35,102 nucleotides of DNA from assembly GCF_023333585.1 (NCBI RefSeq), contig NZ_JAIQZN010000040.1, positions 1 through 35,102 of the forward strand, read 5' to 3'. The stretch is from Argonema antarcticum A004/B2 (GTDB lineage: Bacteria; Cyanobacteriota; Cyanobacteriia; Cyanobacteriales; Aerosakkonemataceae). The notes under the pieces are model-generated. The model was not told the origin of the DNA. It was given only the letters and a program-made list of their open reading frames with translations, and did not search any database. A program made the translations under genes and the position numbers. How positions within the stretch are numbered: the first letter of the stretch is position 1; each line of letters opens with the position of its first letter. Below are positions 22,256 through 31,148 of the stretch, one piece after another.

Positions 22256-22682
22256 AAACCATTAATAAACAACGTATGGACTTGCGCCCTGCAATTACTC
22301 GGTCAATTTCTCTTCGTCTGTGATCTGTATCACTTAACGTAGATAAGCATATCAGTAAATTTGCTATTTAGTAGATTTACTCACAGATATTTCTATTGAA
22401 ATTTATTAATTTATGTGAATAAAAGATAAGCTTTTATTATTGAAGAGCTTACTCTCTTCCCGCCAGAAGATTATCTATCATTCCTTTTCTCCTCTGCCCC
22501 TCTGCCCCTCTGCCCCTCTGCCCCTCTGCCCCTCTGCGGCCTTTATAGATATTCTTGAGAGCGGGAAAGGAGTAGCAGACAGGTCACCCAAATGCAATAT
22601 CCCATATTTATCGCTTTGGTATCCCACTTAAGAGATAATATCCCGCATAGCAGTAGCATCTACTCAAAAAAGGAAGAACCTC
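22256..22682. promoter_or_regulatory. Divergent intergenic region with CCCCTCTG array
   Basis: It carries promoter space for UbiA and the second P450. AT-rich sequence lies at about 22330-22440, and an octamer array at 22489-22536 has five perfect CCCCTCTG units plus one degenerate unit. No ORF with protein-like composition is present. Confidence 0.6.
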
Positions 22683-24053
22683 TTGAAACTCCCTGATGGC
22701 CCCCAGTCTCCACTCTGGCTAGAGACACTCCAGTTTGTTTTTCGTCCCGTAGAATTTTTGGAGGCACGTGCATTGCGCTACGGTGACGCTTTCACAATAG
22801 GCTCTCAAAGCAATTCTCCAGTTGTGTACTTAAGTCACCCGCAAGCGCTCAAAGAAATCTTCACAGCCGATCCCAATTTGTTTGATTCGGGCTGTGGCAA
22901 CAAACTATTGTTAGAACCGCTTTTTGGAGAACACTCCCTGTTAATGCTAGACGGCGAACGTCATCAACGCCATCGCCGTCTGCTTATGCCCCCCTTTCAT
23001 GGGCAACGTATGCGAACCTACGGCCAACTCATTCACGACATCACCACGCAGGCGATCGACCAGTGGCCAATTGGTCAACCCTTCCCAATCCGTTTGTTTA
23101 TACAAGAGATTGCTCTGCGCTCGATCCTGCAAGCTGTGTTTGGTCTGCATCAGGGAAATCGGTACGCTCTACTTCGGCAACTACTCAGTTCATACCTTGA
23201 CTCAATAGCCTCTCCAATTACTGCTGCTCAGCTCTATTTTCCAGATCTTCAACGAGACTTAGGATCTTGGAGTCCGTGGGGACAATTTGTGCGCCTGCGT
23301 AAGCAAATCGATGAACTGCTATATAGCGAAATAGAAGAGCGACGGCAGTCAATTGGAGAAGAGCGTGCCGACATCCTCAGCTTATTGCTAATAACTAGGG
23401 ATGAAGCAAGTCAGCCTCTGACTAATGCGGAGTTACGGGATCAATTACTAACACTACTGATTGCGGGTTATGAAACCAGTGCCAGTGCGCTAACATGGGC
23501 TTTGTACGGAATTCATTATCTCCCAGAAGTCAAGAGCAAGCTACTCGACGAGATTGATGCTAATAGCCTCGATACCGATCCAAGTGCGATCGCTAAACTA
23601 CCCTATTTAACGGCTGTCTGCTCTGAAACACTGCGGCTTTACCCAGTTGTTGTGGCTACCTCTAATCGTATTTTGAAAGCTCCTTTGCAAATCATGGGTT
23701 ATCAATTTGAGCCTGATACTGTGCTGATGCCCTGCATTTATTTAACCCATCAACGAGAGGATTTGTACCCCGATCCGAAGAGTTTTAACCCAGAGCGCTT
23801 CTTGGATCGGCAATTTTCACCCTATGAGTATCTGCCCTTTGGAGGCGGTTCCCGTGCCTGTATTGGCATGGCATTCGCTCAGTTTGAAATGAAGCTGGTA
23901 CTTGCTACGATTCTTTCACGCTTGGAATTAGCTCTTCCGGTTCGCCGTGCTGTCAAGCCTATACGCCGTGGCCCCACTGTAGCCCCTCCAGCCGATCTGC
24001 AACTGGTTGTGACGGGCCAGCGCCAGCGACAGAAAGTATTGACATTTGTATAA
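22683..24053 (+). CDS. Cytochrome P450, CYP110-like
   Basis: A 456-residue soluble P450. The canonical I-helix motif AGYETS is at 261-266, ExxR at 315-318 (ETLR), and the haem loop FGGGSRACIG contains Cys393. It resembles the P450 at 215-1594 along its length (LPxGPxxPxWL start, WSPWG, FLPFGGG or YLPFGGG), so the two are paralogues, but only this one has the full oxygen-activation motif. The start is TTG at 22683 after AAGGAAGAACC; it yields the MKLPDGP N-terminus expected for the family. It diverges from a UbiA prenyltransferase, and its stop is only 10 bp from the convergent kinase stop. Confidence 0.95.
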   Translation: MKLPDGPQSPLWLETLQFVFRPVEFLEARALRYGDAFTIGSQSNSPVVYLSHPQALKEIFTADPNLFDSGCGNKLLLEPLFGEHSLLMLDGERHQRHRRLLMPPFHGQRMRTYGQLIHDITTQAIDQWPIGQPFPIRLFIQEIALRSILQAVFGLHQGNRYALLRQLLSSYLDSIASPITAAQLYFPDLQRDLGSWSPWGQFVRLRKQIDELLYSEIEERRQSIGEERADILSLLLITRDEASQPLTNAELRDQLLTLLIAGYETSASALTWALYGIHYLPEVKSKLLDEIDANSLDTDPSAIAKLPYLTAVCSETLRLYPVVVATSNRILKAPLQIMGYQFEPDTVLMPCIYLTHQREDLYPDPKSFNPERFLDRQFSPYEYLPFGGGSRACIGMAFAQFEMKLVLATILSRLELALPVRRAVKPIRRGPTVAPPADLQLVVTGQRQRQKVLTFV

Positions 24054-24063
24054 CCAGCCTCTT

Positions 24064-27000
24064 TCAAACAAATGCTTGTACGGAGATTTGGAGAGATTGC
24101 TGTTTCAGCGGAATTTTGATGATAAATTCCGCTCCCTCTCCAGGTGCAGAAATACACTCGATCCTACCTCCGTGTTTTTCCGTCACAATCTGGTAACTAA
24201 TCGACAACCCCAAACCAGTACCCTTACCCATCGGCTTCGTCGTAAAGAACGGGTCAAACAGTTTAGAGCGTACCTCCTCCGTCATCCCAGGGCCATTATC
24301 CTTAATCCGAATTACCACAAAGTCATTGGTCAGTTGTCGGTTGTTCGTTGTTTTTTGTTGAGAACCACTGACCGCTGACGACTGACGGCTGACAATTTCT
24401 GTGCGAATCCGAATTTCCTTCTCACTGGTGAGTCTGGCTTCATCCATTGCATCAATCGCATTTGCCAAGATATTCATAAATACCTGATTCAGCTGTCCGG
24501 GATAACACTCTATGGGGAGCAAAGAGCCATACTCTTTAACTACGTCGATCGCTTTTAACTCTCCTTTTGCTTTCAGGCGATGCTGTAAAATCATCAACGT
24601 ACTCTCCAACCCCTCGTGAATGTTGACTGCCCTGGCACTCCCTTCATCAACTCGTGAGAAGTTGCGTAACGATTGCATAATATCGTAGATGCGGTCAGTT
24701 CCCACTTGCATCGAAGAAACCATTCTTGGCAAGTCTTCCATCAAGTATTCTAGCTCAATTTCTTCTATTTCTTCTTGAATCTCCGCTGGCGGATTGGGAA
24801 AGTGCTGCTGGTAAAGATTCAAAAGATTGAGCATATCTTGTACATACTCAGAAGCATGATGTAGATTGCCATTAATAAAACTGACGGGGTTATTCACTTC
24901 ATGAGCTACCCCGGCAACAAGCTGTCCCAAGCTAGATATTTTCTCAGTTTGAACCAGTTGAGCTTGTGTCTGCTGCAACTTGTACAGATATTCTTCTAAT
25001 GCTTGGTTTTTATCTCTCAGAAGCGCTTCTGAAGACTGCAAAGCGGCATTTTTACTATCCAACTCTTGATTCTTAGCTTCCAGTTGTTGAGAGTAAGTTT
25101 GCAACTCCTCGTAAAGAGTCGCATTTTCTAGTGAGATAGATGCTTGTGTTGCGAAAAGTTTTAACACAGACAACCGGGCAGAGGTAAAAGCTCCCACTGT
25201 TAAGTTATTTTCCAAATAAAGGATGCCCGTAAATTTACCTTGATGGATAAGCGGCAAACATAAAATTGACTTGGAATGAGTTCTCAGGATGTAAGGGTCG
25301 TTGCTAAAAATTCCCTCTTGTCTCGCATTATTTAATACCACAGATTCTTTGGTTCTTTCCACATAGTTGATAATAGCGACAGGCAAATCTGGACGTGCTG
25401 AAATTTTCACAGATGGCAGCACTCGGATTTTGTCTTTCTCTACGGCACCCTCTGCTACCAGCAGCAACTCGCCTCCTTTTTTTAAGAATAGAAGTCCTTT
25501 TCTCGCGCCAGCACTCTCGATGAGAATGTGCATCAATTTATCCAGCAACTTGCCGAGAACGATTTCAGAAGAAATCGCTTGGGAAGCCTTCGTTACTGTG
25601 ACCAAATCCAGTGCAGACGCACTCCCTCCCGTCGTCGAGGTAGTTGTCCTAGTCACATCGAAGCCGGGGTCTTCCCGCTTCAGTATCTTCAAGAAGAATT
25701 CAGGATATCTTTCTTCTAAATCTCTGACTTTAGCTTTGGCTCCCCAGCGAATATATCCATAGTAGGCTTCAGTCAGATAAGTTTGAGCAATCTTCTCTCT
25801 GCCACGGGAGAAATGAAACTCTGCCGCTAGTTCATTGGCAATAGCTTCTTCTTGAATATATCCTTGTTCTTTGGCTTCTTTTATTGCTCGGTCATAATAC
25901 TCCATTGCTTTGACGTCTTGGGACAAGACTCGCGCTTTCTCTGCTTCCACGAGATCGTACTTATGCTGATAGTTCGACGGGGCATAAAATGCCCATTTCT
26001 TCATTTTTTTCTGATTCGCCACCACTTTCTTCATCTGTTTGGTCTTCTCAATTGATTCGGCAGTGGGGTACAGAACCAGGAGAGCTAGAGAATAGTAAAA
26101 GTTGTGGGCCGCAAAAGCCGGAGAACCGACGCCGCCTTCTGCGTATTTTTCCGCCAATCTGGCTTGTTCAACAGACTGAAAATAATCTTTAAACAAATAC
26201 GACAGAAAAGCTTTCAGAAAATAAAAAGGAAAAATCAGCGTTACATTATTTTTTTTGATTAAGAAATCCAGCATTTCTGTTTCGTTAAAACATTCGCCTA
26301 TTAACCTGCATCTATCCGCAGATCTATCCATTAAATTTAAGACTGTTTGACTCCAGATGTTTGTTGTTATTAACTGGAATTCCTGTTTAAGTTTTACCAT
26401 CATATCCTGATATTTAGCCTGTTTATGTGCTAAATATTCCAGATGTTCACCTATCAAAAAAGGGTAGGTGCAATAGTCCATAGTGCTATAACAAGCATAT
26501 TCTATATCTCCGACTTCAAAACCCAGTTTAATTTGCTCCAAAAACACTTCGCTGCTTTCCCTAATATGGTCTTTACAGTGCCGGATCACAGCATTAAATA
26601 CTATATTTACTTTCGGTTTGAGTTCTCTAGCATCAAATTGGTCAACCAGCTTCACAGCCAGTTGACCAAATCGATATCCAGAGTCGATGTCTCCGACAAT
26701 ATGACACAGGATCAAGCCATAAAAATCATAAGCGTAAGCGACCTGCGGAGAATTCCCATGTTTGAGACAGAGATTAATCATTGTAACTGTAACCAGCGGG
26801 AAAAGAGCGGGAGCCACAAAAAAAACTGGACTAAATACGGTCATTAAGATCCGCATAGCCGCTAGTTTATAAGCATCGGTCATTCCTGGGAGGTCTGCTA
26901 ACTCCTCAATCTTCTTTCTTCCCAGCATCAGCTTTGTCTTAAGTAACCCCATTAAAATATTCAGTTTGCTAGGATTTTTAGGCAAGGAAACTCCCAGCAT

Positions 27001-29628
27001 CTTTAGAACTGGTAGCGCCGTATCTATCGCGGCTTGCATCTGGTTTTGAGCGATGTAAAACTGGATTTTTTTTTCATAAACCAGCACTTTTTCGAGCAGG
27101 GTTTTAGCGCGTTCGATGACAACATCAGATAATTCTTTCGCTCGATCAAAATTAGTATTTAGATATTCTGCTGCTATTGTTTCCACAAAAATATCTCGCG
27201 TCAATTCATAATGAGTATCCCAACTCTCTGCTGGAAGTAATTGCAAACCAACATTCAAATACCTAACAGCGGCATCATAAGCTGTTGCAGCTAAAGCTCT
27301 TTTACCAGCCATCAAATTCAATTTTGCTAATTCTTCTTTTTCGGCCTCCCCTGTAATGAATTCCACCCCTATGTTCAGTTGGTTGACAATATCAAAAAGA
27401 TTTTCAGCCAAAGCGAATTTAGCGGTCTTCACCAACAACAACTGACCAATTTTTAGGTGAGTAGCTTTTCTCTCAGCTTCTGGAATCAGAGAATACGCTG
27501 CTTGCTGCACCCGGTCATGCAAAAATTTATAACCTACTTTTAAATCTTTAACTTGCCAATATTTCTGTTCTGATTCCTCAACAAATAGGGGTATTTTATA
27601 ATCTGTGGAAAGAGGCAAAATTAATCCTGCTTGCAACGATTCCCACAACTCATCGGCAGTATTTAACAGCGATTTTTCATTAACAACTGCCAGATTATCT
27701 AAGTTAAACGTATTGCCAATACAAGCAGCTAGCTTTAAAACGTGCTGAGTTGACACAGCCAGTTTTTGAATATTTCTAGCCACCAGTTCAACAACATTAA
27801 AATCTGTGATGCCAATAGATTGAATTTGCTCTAAATCCCACAACCAGCGACCTTCGCTAAAATCAAACGTCAGCAGTTTCTCCGAATACAGCGTAGAAAG
27901 CAGAGTCGTCAAAAAGAAAGGATTACCCTGAGTTTTGTTGAAAACTAACTCAGCTAACGGTTTTGACCTCTCCCCCAACCCCTCCTCTGCAAGGGAAGGG
28001 GGTTGGGGGGTTAGGTTTTCACCCAAAGTATCGCTTACTAAAGCAAAGACGTGGGAGAAATCCAAAGCATCTAGAACAATATTATTAACAACCGCCCCAG
28101 CTTGCTGAATCTTCTCTATAGTCTGAATTGTGGCATGAGTCGGACTAACTTCATTATCTCGATACGCCCCTATCATCAACACATATTTGCTACCCGCATC
28201 GGTCATCATCAGCTCGATTAACTTCAAAGAAGCTGAATCTGCCCACTGTAAGTCATCTAAGAATAAAACGAGCGGGTGTTCTTTTTGTGCAAAGCAGCCG
28301 ATAAACTTTAGAAATACTGCATTAAAACGATTTTGAGATTCAGTCGGCCCTAACTGTATTACCGCCGGTTGTGCTTCTATAATCCATTCCACTTCCGGAA
28401 TTACATCAATGATAATTTGACCGTTTTCTCCTAACGCTTCTAATAACTTCGATTTCCAAATAGCAATATTTTCCGGATTTTCTGTTAATAGCTGACGCAT
28501 CAATTCCTGGAAAGCTTGAATGAGAGCAGAATAAGGAATATTCCGCTTAAACTGGTCAAACTTACCGCCAATAAAATACCCGCGTTGCCTTACAATTGGT
28601 TTGTGAACTTCATTGACTACTGAAGTTTTACCAATCCCCGAATAACCGGAAACCAGCATCATCTCAGTGCTGCCAGCAGCGACACGCTCAAAGGTTGCCA
28701 ACAGTTCGGCGACTTCTGCTTCCCGTCCGTAGAGTTTTTGGGGGATGAGAAATTGGCCGGATTTATCCATGTTTCCGGGAACGAAGTTGACAATTTTGCC
28801 GCTGGAGATTAGCTGATTAAAGCAGGTTTCTATATCCGCTTTGATTCCCAAAGCGCTTTGATATCTGTCTTCAGCGGTTTTTGCCATTAGCTTCATCACA
28901 ATATCGGAAACCGCTAGAGGAATCTCTGAATTCATCTGATGCGGCGATACTGGTGTTTTAGCAATGTGGCAGTGTACTAATTCCAGCGGGTCGTTGCTTT
29001 TAAAAGGCAGTTGGTCTGTGAGGATTTCATAGAAAGTGACGCCTAGAGAGTAAAAGTCGGTGCGATAATCAATGGAGCGATTCATCCGCCCGGTTTGTTC
29101 CGGGGAAATATAGGCGAGGGTTCCTTCGAGTAAATCGGGACTGCTAATTGTAGGTGTTTCTCTGGTAAGCCGAGAGGCGATGCTAAAATCAATGAGTTTG
29201 ACAATCCATTTTTGGGGATCGATCAGGATATTTTGGGGTTTAATATCTTTATGAATAATATGATTATTATGCAGTTCGTGCAGAGTTTGTACTAGCTGAC
29301 GGGCGATGGAAAGAAATGCGAGTATGGGTATTTTTTGCTCGCTCATTAATTTTTTGAGGGAGTCTCCCTCAAAATCTTCCAATATTAGGGCTAAACCGTT
29401 CTTATAGTTTTCTAAACCTATTGCTTTGCCAATGCCTTCTATATTGAGTGGCTGGATAATTTTATATTCGTGCCGCAATCGGGTAATTTCTTCGAGGGTG
29501 GGATACTCTGCTTTGAGAGTTTTGATAATTACCGATGTCTGTTCTGGCGACTTGATGCCGCGATAAATCACAGTTTTAACACCTTCATGAATGGCTGAGG
29601 TGAGTTGATAACCTGGGAGTATCAGCAT
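24064..29628 (-). CDS. Trifunctional Ser/Thr kinase - AAA/STAND ATPase - GAF - histidine kinase
   Basis: A 1854-residue cytoplasmic signalling protein. Domains in order: Ser/Thr kinase-like (1-270; Lys36, HKDIKPQN at 126-133 with Asp128, and DFS rather than DFG at 147-149, as I recall for this family); predicted ATPase (about 297-620; Walker A GYSGIGKT 328-335, Walker B LFLDD about 455-459); a long helical, TPR-like middle (about 650-1320); GAF (about 1340-1506); a coiled coil; and a histidine kinase with its H-box in VAGVAHEVNNP (His near 1576) and ATPase motifs NAIDAM, DNGPGM and GKGTGLGLS. There is no membrane segment or receiver domain. ATG follows GGAGGA. Two repeat-derived insertions interrupt it: residues 537-558 and a 24-residue stretch in the ATPase domain. 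Such kinases occur in many copies in filamentous cyanobacteria; signal and target are unknown. Confidence 0.95.
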   Translation of the reverse strand: MLILPGYQLTSAIHEGVKTVIYRGIKSPEQTSVIIKTLKAEYPTLEEITRLRHEYKIIQPLNIEGIGKAIGLENYKNGLALILEDFEGDSLKKLMSEQKIPILAFLSIARQLVQTLHELHNNHIIHKDIKPQNILIDPQKWIVKLIDFSIASRLTRETPTISSPDLLEGTLAYISPEQTGRMNRSIDYRTDFYSLGVTFYEILTDQLPFKSNDPLELVHCHIAKTPVSPHQMNSEIPLAVSDIVMKLMAKTAEDRYQSALGIKADIETCFNQLISSGKIVNFVPGNMDKSGQFLIPQKLYGREAEVAELLATFERVAAGSTEMMLVSGYSGIGKTSVVNEVHKPIVRQRGYFIGGKFDQFKRNIPYSALIQAFQELMRQLLTENPENIAIWKSKLLEALGENGQIIIDVIPEVEWIIEAQPAVIQLGPTESQNRFNAVFLKFIGCFAQKEHPLVLFLDDLQWADSASLKLIELMMTDAGSKYVLMIGAYRDNEVSPTHATIQTIEKIQQAGAVVNNIVLDALDFSHVFALVSDTLGENLTPQPPSLAEEGLGERSKPLAELVFNKTQGNPFFLTTLLSTLYSEKLLTFDFSEGRWLWDLEQIQSIGITDFNVVELVARNIQKLAVSTQHVLKLAACIGNTFNLDNLAVVNEKSLLNTADELWESLQAGLILPLSTDYKIPLFVEESEQKYWQVKDLKVGYKFLHDRVQQAAYSLIPEAERKATHLKIGQLLLVKTAKFALAENLFDIVNQLNIGVEFITGEAEKEELAKLNLMAGKRALAATAYDAAVRYLNVGLQLLPAESWDTHYELTRDIFVETIAAEYLNTNFDRAKELSDVVIERAKTLLEKVLVYEKKIQFYIAQNQMQAAIDTALPVLKMLGVSLPKNPSKLNILMGLLKTKLMLGRKKIEELADLPGMTDAYKLAAMRILMTVFSPVFFVAPALFPLVTVTMINLCLKHGNSPQVAYAYDFYGLILCHIVGDIDSGYRFGQLAVKLVDQFDARELKPKVNIVFNAVIRHCKDHIRESSEVFLEQIKLGFEVGDIEYACYSTMDYCTYPFLIGEHLEYLAHKQAKYQDMMVKLKQEFQLITTNIWSQTVLNLMDRSADRCRLIGECFNETEMLDFLIKKNNVTLIFPFYFLKAFLSYLFKDYFQSVEQARLAEKYAEGGVGSPAFAAHNFYYSLALLVLYPTAESIEKTKQMKKVVANQKKMKKWAFYAPSNYQHKYDLVEAEKARVLSQDVKAMEYYDRAIKEAKEQGYIQEEAIANELAAEFHFSRGREKIAQTYLTEAYYGYIRWGAKAKVRDLEERYPEFFLKILKREDPGFDVTRTTTSTTGGSASALDLVTVTKASQAISSEIVLGKLLDKLMHILIESAGARKGLLFLKKGGELLLVAEGAVEKDKIRVLPSVKISARPDLPVAIINYVERTKESVVLNNARQEGIFSNDPYILRTHSKSILCLPLIHQGKFTGILYLENNLTVGAFTSARLSVLKLFATQASISLENATLYEELQTYSQQLEAKNQELDSKNAALQSSEALLRDKNQALEEYLYKLQQTQAQLVQTEKISSLGQLVAGVAHEVNNPVSFINGNLHHASEYVQDMLNLLNLYQQHFPNPPAEIQEEIEEIELEYLMEDLPRMVSSMQVGTDRIYDIMQSLRNFSRVDEGSARAVNIHEGLESTLMILQHRLKAKGELKAIDVVKEYGSLLPIECYPGQLNQVFMNILANAIDAMDEARLTSEKEIRIRTEIVSRQSSAVSGSQQKTTNNRQLTNDFVVIRIKDNGPGMTEEVRSKLFDPFFTTKPMGKGTGLGLSISYQIVTEKHGGRIECISAPGEGAEFIIKIPLKQQSLQISVQAFV
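24325..24396. repeat. Heptamer repeat block inside the histidine kinase ATPase domain
   Basis: Left block TGGTCAGTTGTCGG and following units (24328-24345), right block ACCACTG, ACCGCTG, ACGACTG, ACGGCTG (24364-24391), in opposite orientations. It is the same repeat family as 17500-17928. On the minus strand it encodes VSRQSSAVSGSQQKTTNNRQ and LTND. Confidence 0.85.
27965..28018. repeat. Palindromic element inserted in frame in the ATPase region
   Basis: An 11-bp perfect inverted repeat, CCCCCAACCCC (27972-27982) and GGGGTTGGGGG (27999-28009), encodes NLTPQPPSLAEEGLGE in the kinase. This peptide is a known signature of dispersed G/C-rich palindromes that occur in many cyanobacterial proteins. 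Confidence 0.85.
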
Positions 29629-30106
29629 GATTGAAATCCTCCGTATTTCGGTATCTTATGTTAAGATTTATGAATTTATTTGGCCATCAGGGTAAATATA
29701 GTCTTTTTTTACCAGGGTATAGCAAAGTGCTTCGGCTTTAGTGCTTTAGTGCAAACACAGTCGCTTCCTTGCTTTGAGCGATAAACACTGTCCTAACCTA
29801 TGTGACTATGACTATAATTTTAAAATCAGCTTATTTGAGGATAGCTTTTTACTGCGGTTTTTGGCAATAAGTTTTTTATCTTTGAATGTATGGGTATCAT
29901 AGAGCCGTTAGCGGCTCTATGATACAAGGTATGCTAAAACTTTTATAAAATCTGTAAATGAAACTTAGCGGTTTATGTTTTGCCTAGAGCAAGCGCTTTG
30001 CAGCTTTCTTTGCTAAGGAATTAGGTTGACCCGATATTCCCAGTTAGAAACTGTCAACCCATAACAGAGAACTCTAGAAATTGATGCAACAGTTCAAAAC
30101 CTCTTG
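29629..30106. other. Intergenic region between epimerase and kinase
   Basis: No gene. It holds a 24-nt copy (29749-29772) of a sequence also at 15432-15455, and a strong hairpin at 29894-29925 that may end the epimerase transcript. AT-rich sequence near the kinase start is its likely promoter region. Confidence 0.6.
29894..29925. terminator. 14-bp perfect stem, 4-nt loop
   Basis: Arms GTATCATAGAGCCG (29894-29907) and CGGCTCTATGATAC (29912-29925) pair exactly around TTAG. It lies about 180 bp beyond the epimerase stop on the minus strand. Distance and lack of a T-run make a terminator role uncertain. Confidence 0.45.
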
Positions 30107-31060
30107 CTAGGCAGCGTACAACGCTTTAATCCACTCCCATTCCTGGGTTAAACCCTCTTGCAGCGAGACTTTTGGCTGATAACCCAATAACTTCTGCGCT
30201 TTAGACACATCCGCACTTGTGTGACGCGCATCTCCCTTCGCTGCTTCGATGTGATTTCTGCGAATGGGACGCCCGACAATTTTTTCCATCGTGTCTAGCA
30301 CTTCGGTTAATACTACGCGACTACCGCCGCCAATGTTGAAAACTTCGCCAACCGCTGCTGGTGCGGTTGCAGCTGCTAAATTGGCAGCAACTGCATCGCT
30401 GATGAAGGTGTAATCCCGTGTTTGCTGTCCGTCGCCGTAAATAGGAATCGGTTCATCTAGCAGGATAGTTCTGAAAAACTTATGAAACGCCATATCGGGA
30501 CGTTGGCGGGGGCCATAAACTGTAAAGTATCGCAATGAAGCCACAGGAACGCCAAAATTTTTGTGATATAATCCGCACAAATGTTCGCTAGCCAATTTGG
30601 TCATTCCGTAAGGAGACACAGGCTGAGGACAAACCGATTCTGAAGTTGGGAAGGTTTCGGCGTTACCGTACACCGAAGAAGAGGATGCGAACACAAATCG
30701 CTTGAGGTGTTTAGCTTCTTTTGCTGCTTCGAGTAAAACTTGTGTGGCGTTAATGTTCCGTTCTGTATAAGCGCGGAAACCATCGCCCCAACTGGCACGG
30801 ACGCCTGCTTGAGCTGCTTGATGATAAACTACTTCTGCATCGGCAAGTAATGCTGCCCAATCGACAGACTGGATATCGGCTTCGATTAAGTTAAAATTCG
30901 GATGATTTTCAAAACTTGAAATATTCTTGCGTTTCAAGCCGGGATTGTAGTAATCATTAAAATGATCGACGCCGATTACTTGCTGTCCTTGGCTCAACAA
31001 AGCTTCGGCCAGGTGAGACCCAACAAAACCGGCTGTCCCCGTAACTATACTTATAGCCAT
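30107..31060 (-). CDS. NAD-dependent epimerase/dehydratase (UDP-glucuronate/UDP-glucose 4-epimerase-like)
   Basis: A 317-residue extended short-chain dehydrogenase. The NAD-binding motif is GTAGFVG (8-14). Catalytic Ser/Thr lie in ASSSSVYG (125-132), with Tyr151 and Lys155 in the YxxxK motif. The segment RYFTVYGPRQRPDMA (177-191) is typical of sugar-nucleotide epimerases, especially UDP-glucuronate 4-epimerases. It would supply nucleotide sugars for polysaccharide or glycolipid synthesis in the cytoplasm; the exact sugar is not certain. ATG follows AGGGAG. It diverges from purD, with 88 bp between. Confidence 0.9.
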   Translation of the reverse strand: MAISIVTGTAGFVGSHLAEALLSQGQQVIGVDHFNDYYNPGLKRKNISSFENHPNFNLIEADIQSVDWAALLADAEVVYHQAAQAGVRASWGDGFRAYTERNINATQVLLEAAKEAKHLKRFVFASSSSVYGNAETFPTSESVCPQPVSPYGMTKLASEHLCGLYHKNFGVPVASLRYFTVYGPRQRPDMAFHKFFRTILLDEPIPIYGDGQQTRDYTFISDAVAANLAAATAPAAVGEVFNIGGGSRVVLTEVLDTMEKIVGRPIRRNHIEAAKGDARHTSADVSKAQKLLGYQPKVSLQEGLTQEWEWIKALYAA

Positions 31061-31148
31061 AAACTCCCTAGACTAATGCGCGAATATATCTAAACTGCAA
31101 ATTAGCATTTTATCCTTAAAAATTGGAGATCGATCGCACGAGGATAAT

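Noticed and set aside
22440-22631. Plus-strand frame with PLPLCPSAPLPLCPS
   Set aside because: It is the translation of the CCCCTCTG array.
24064-29628. HKD and DFS in the kinase domain as evidence of a pseudokinase
   Set aside because: As I recall, these variants are common in this trifunctional family; the catalytic Asp, Lys and Asn are present, so loss of activity is not supported.
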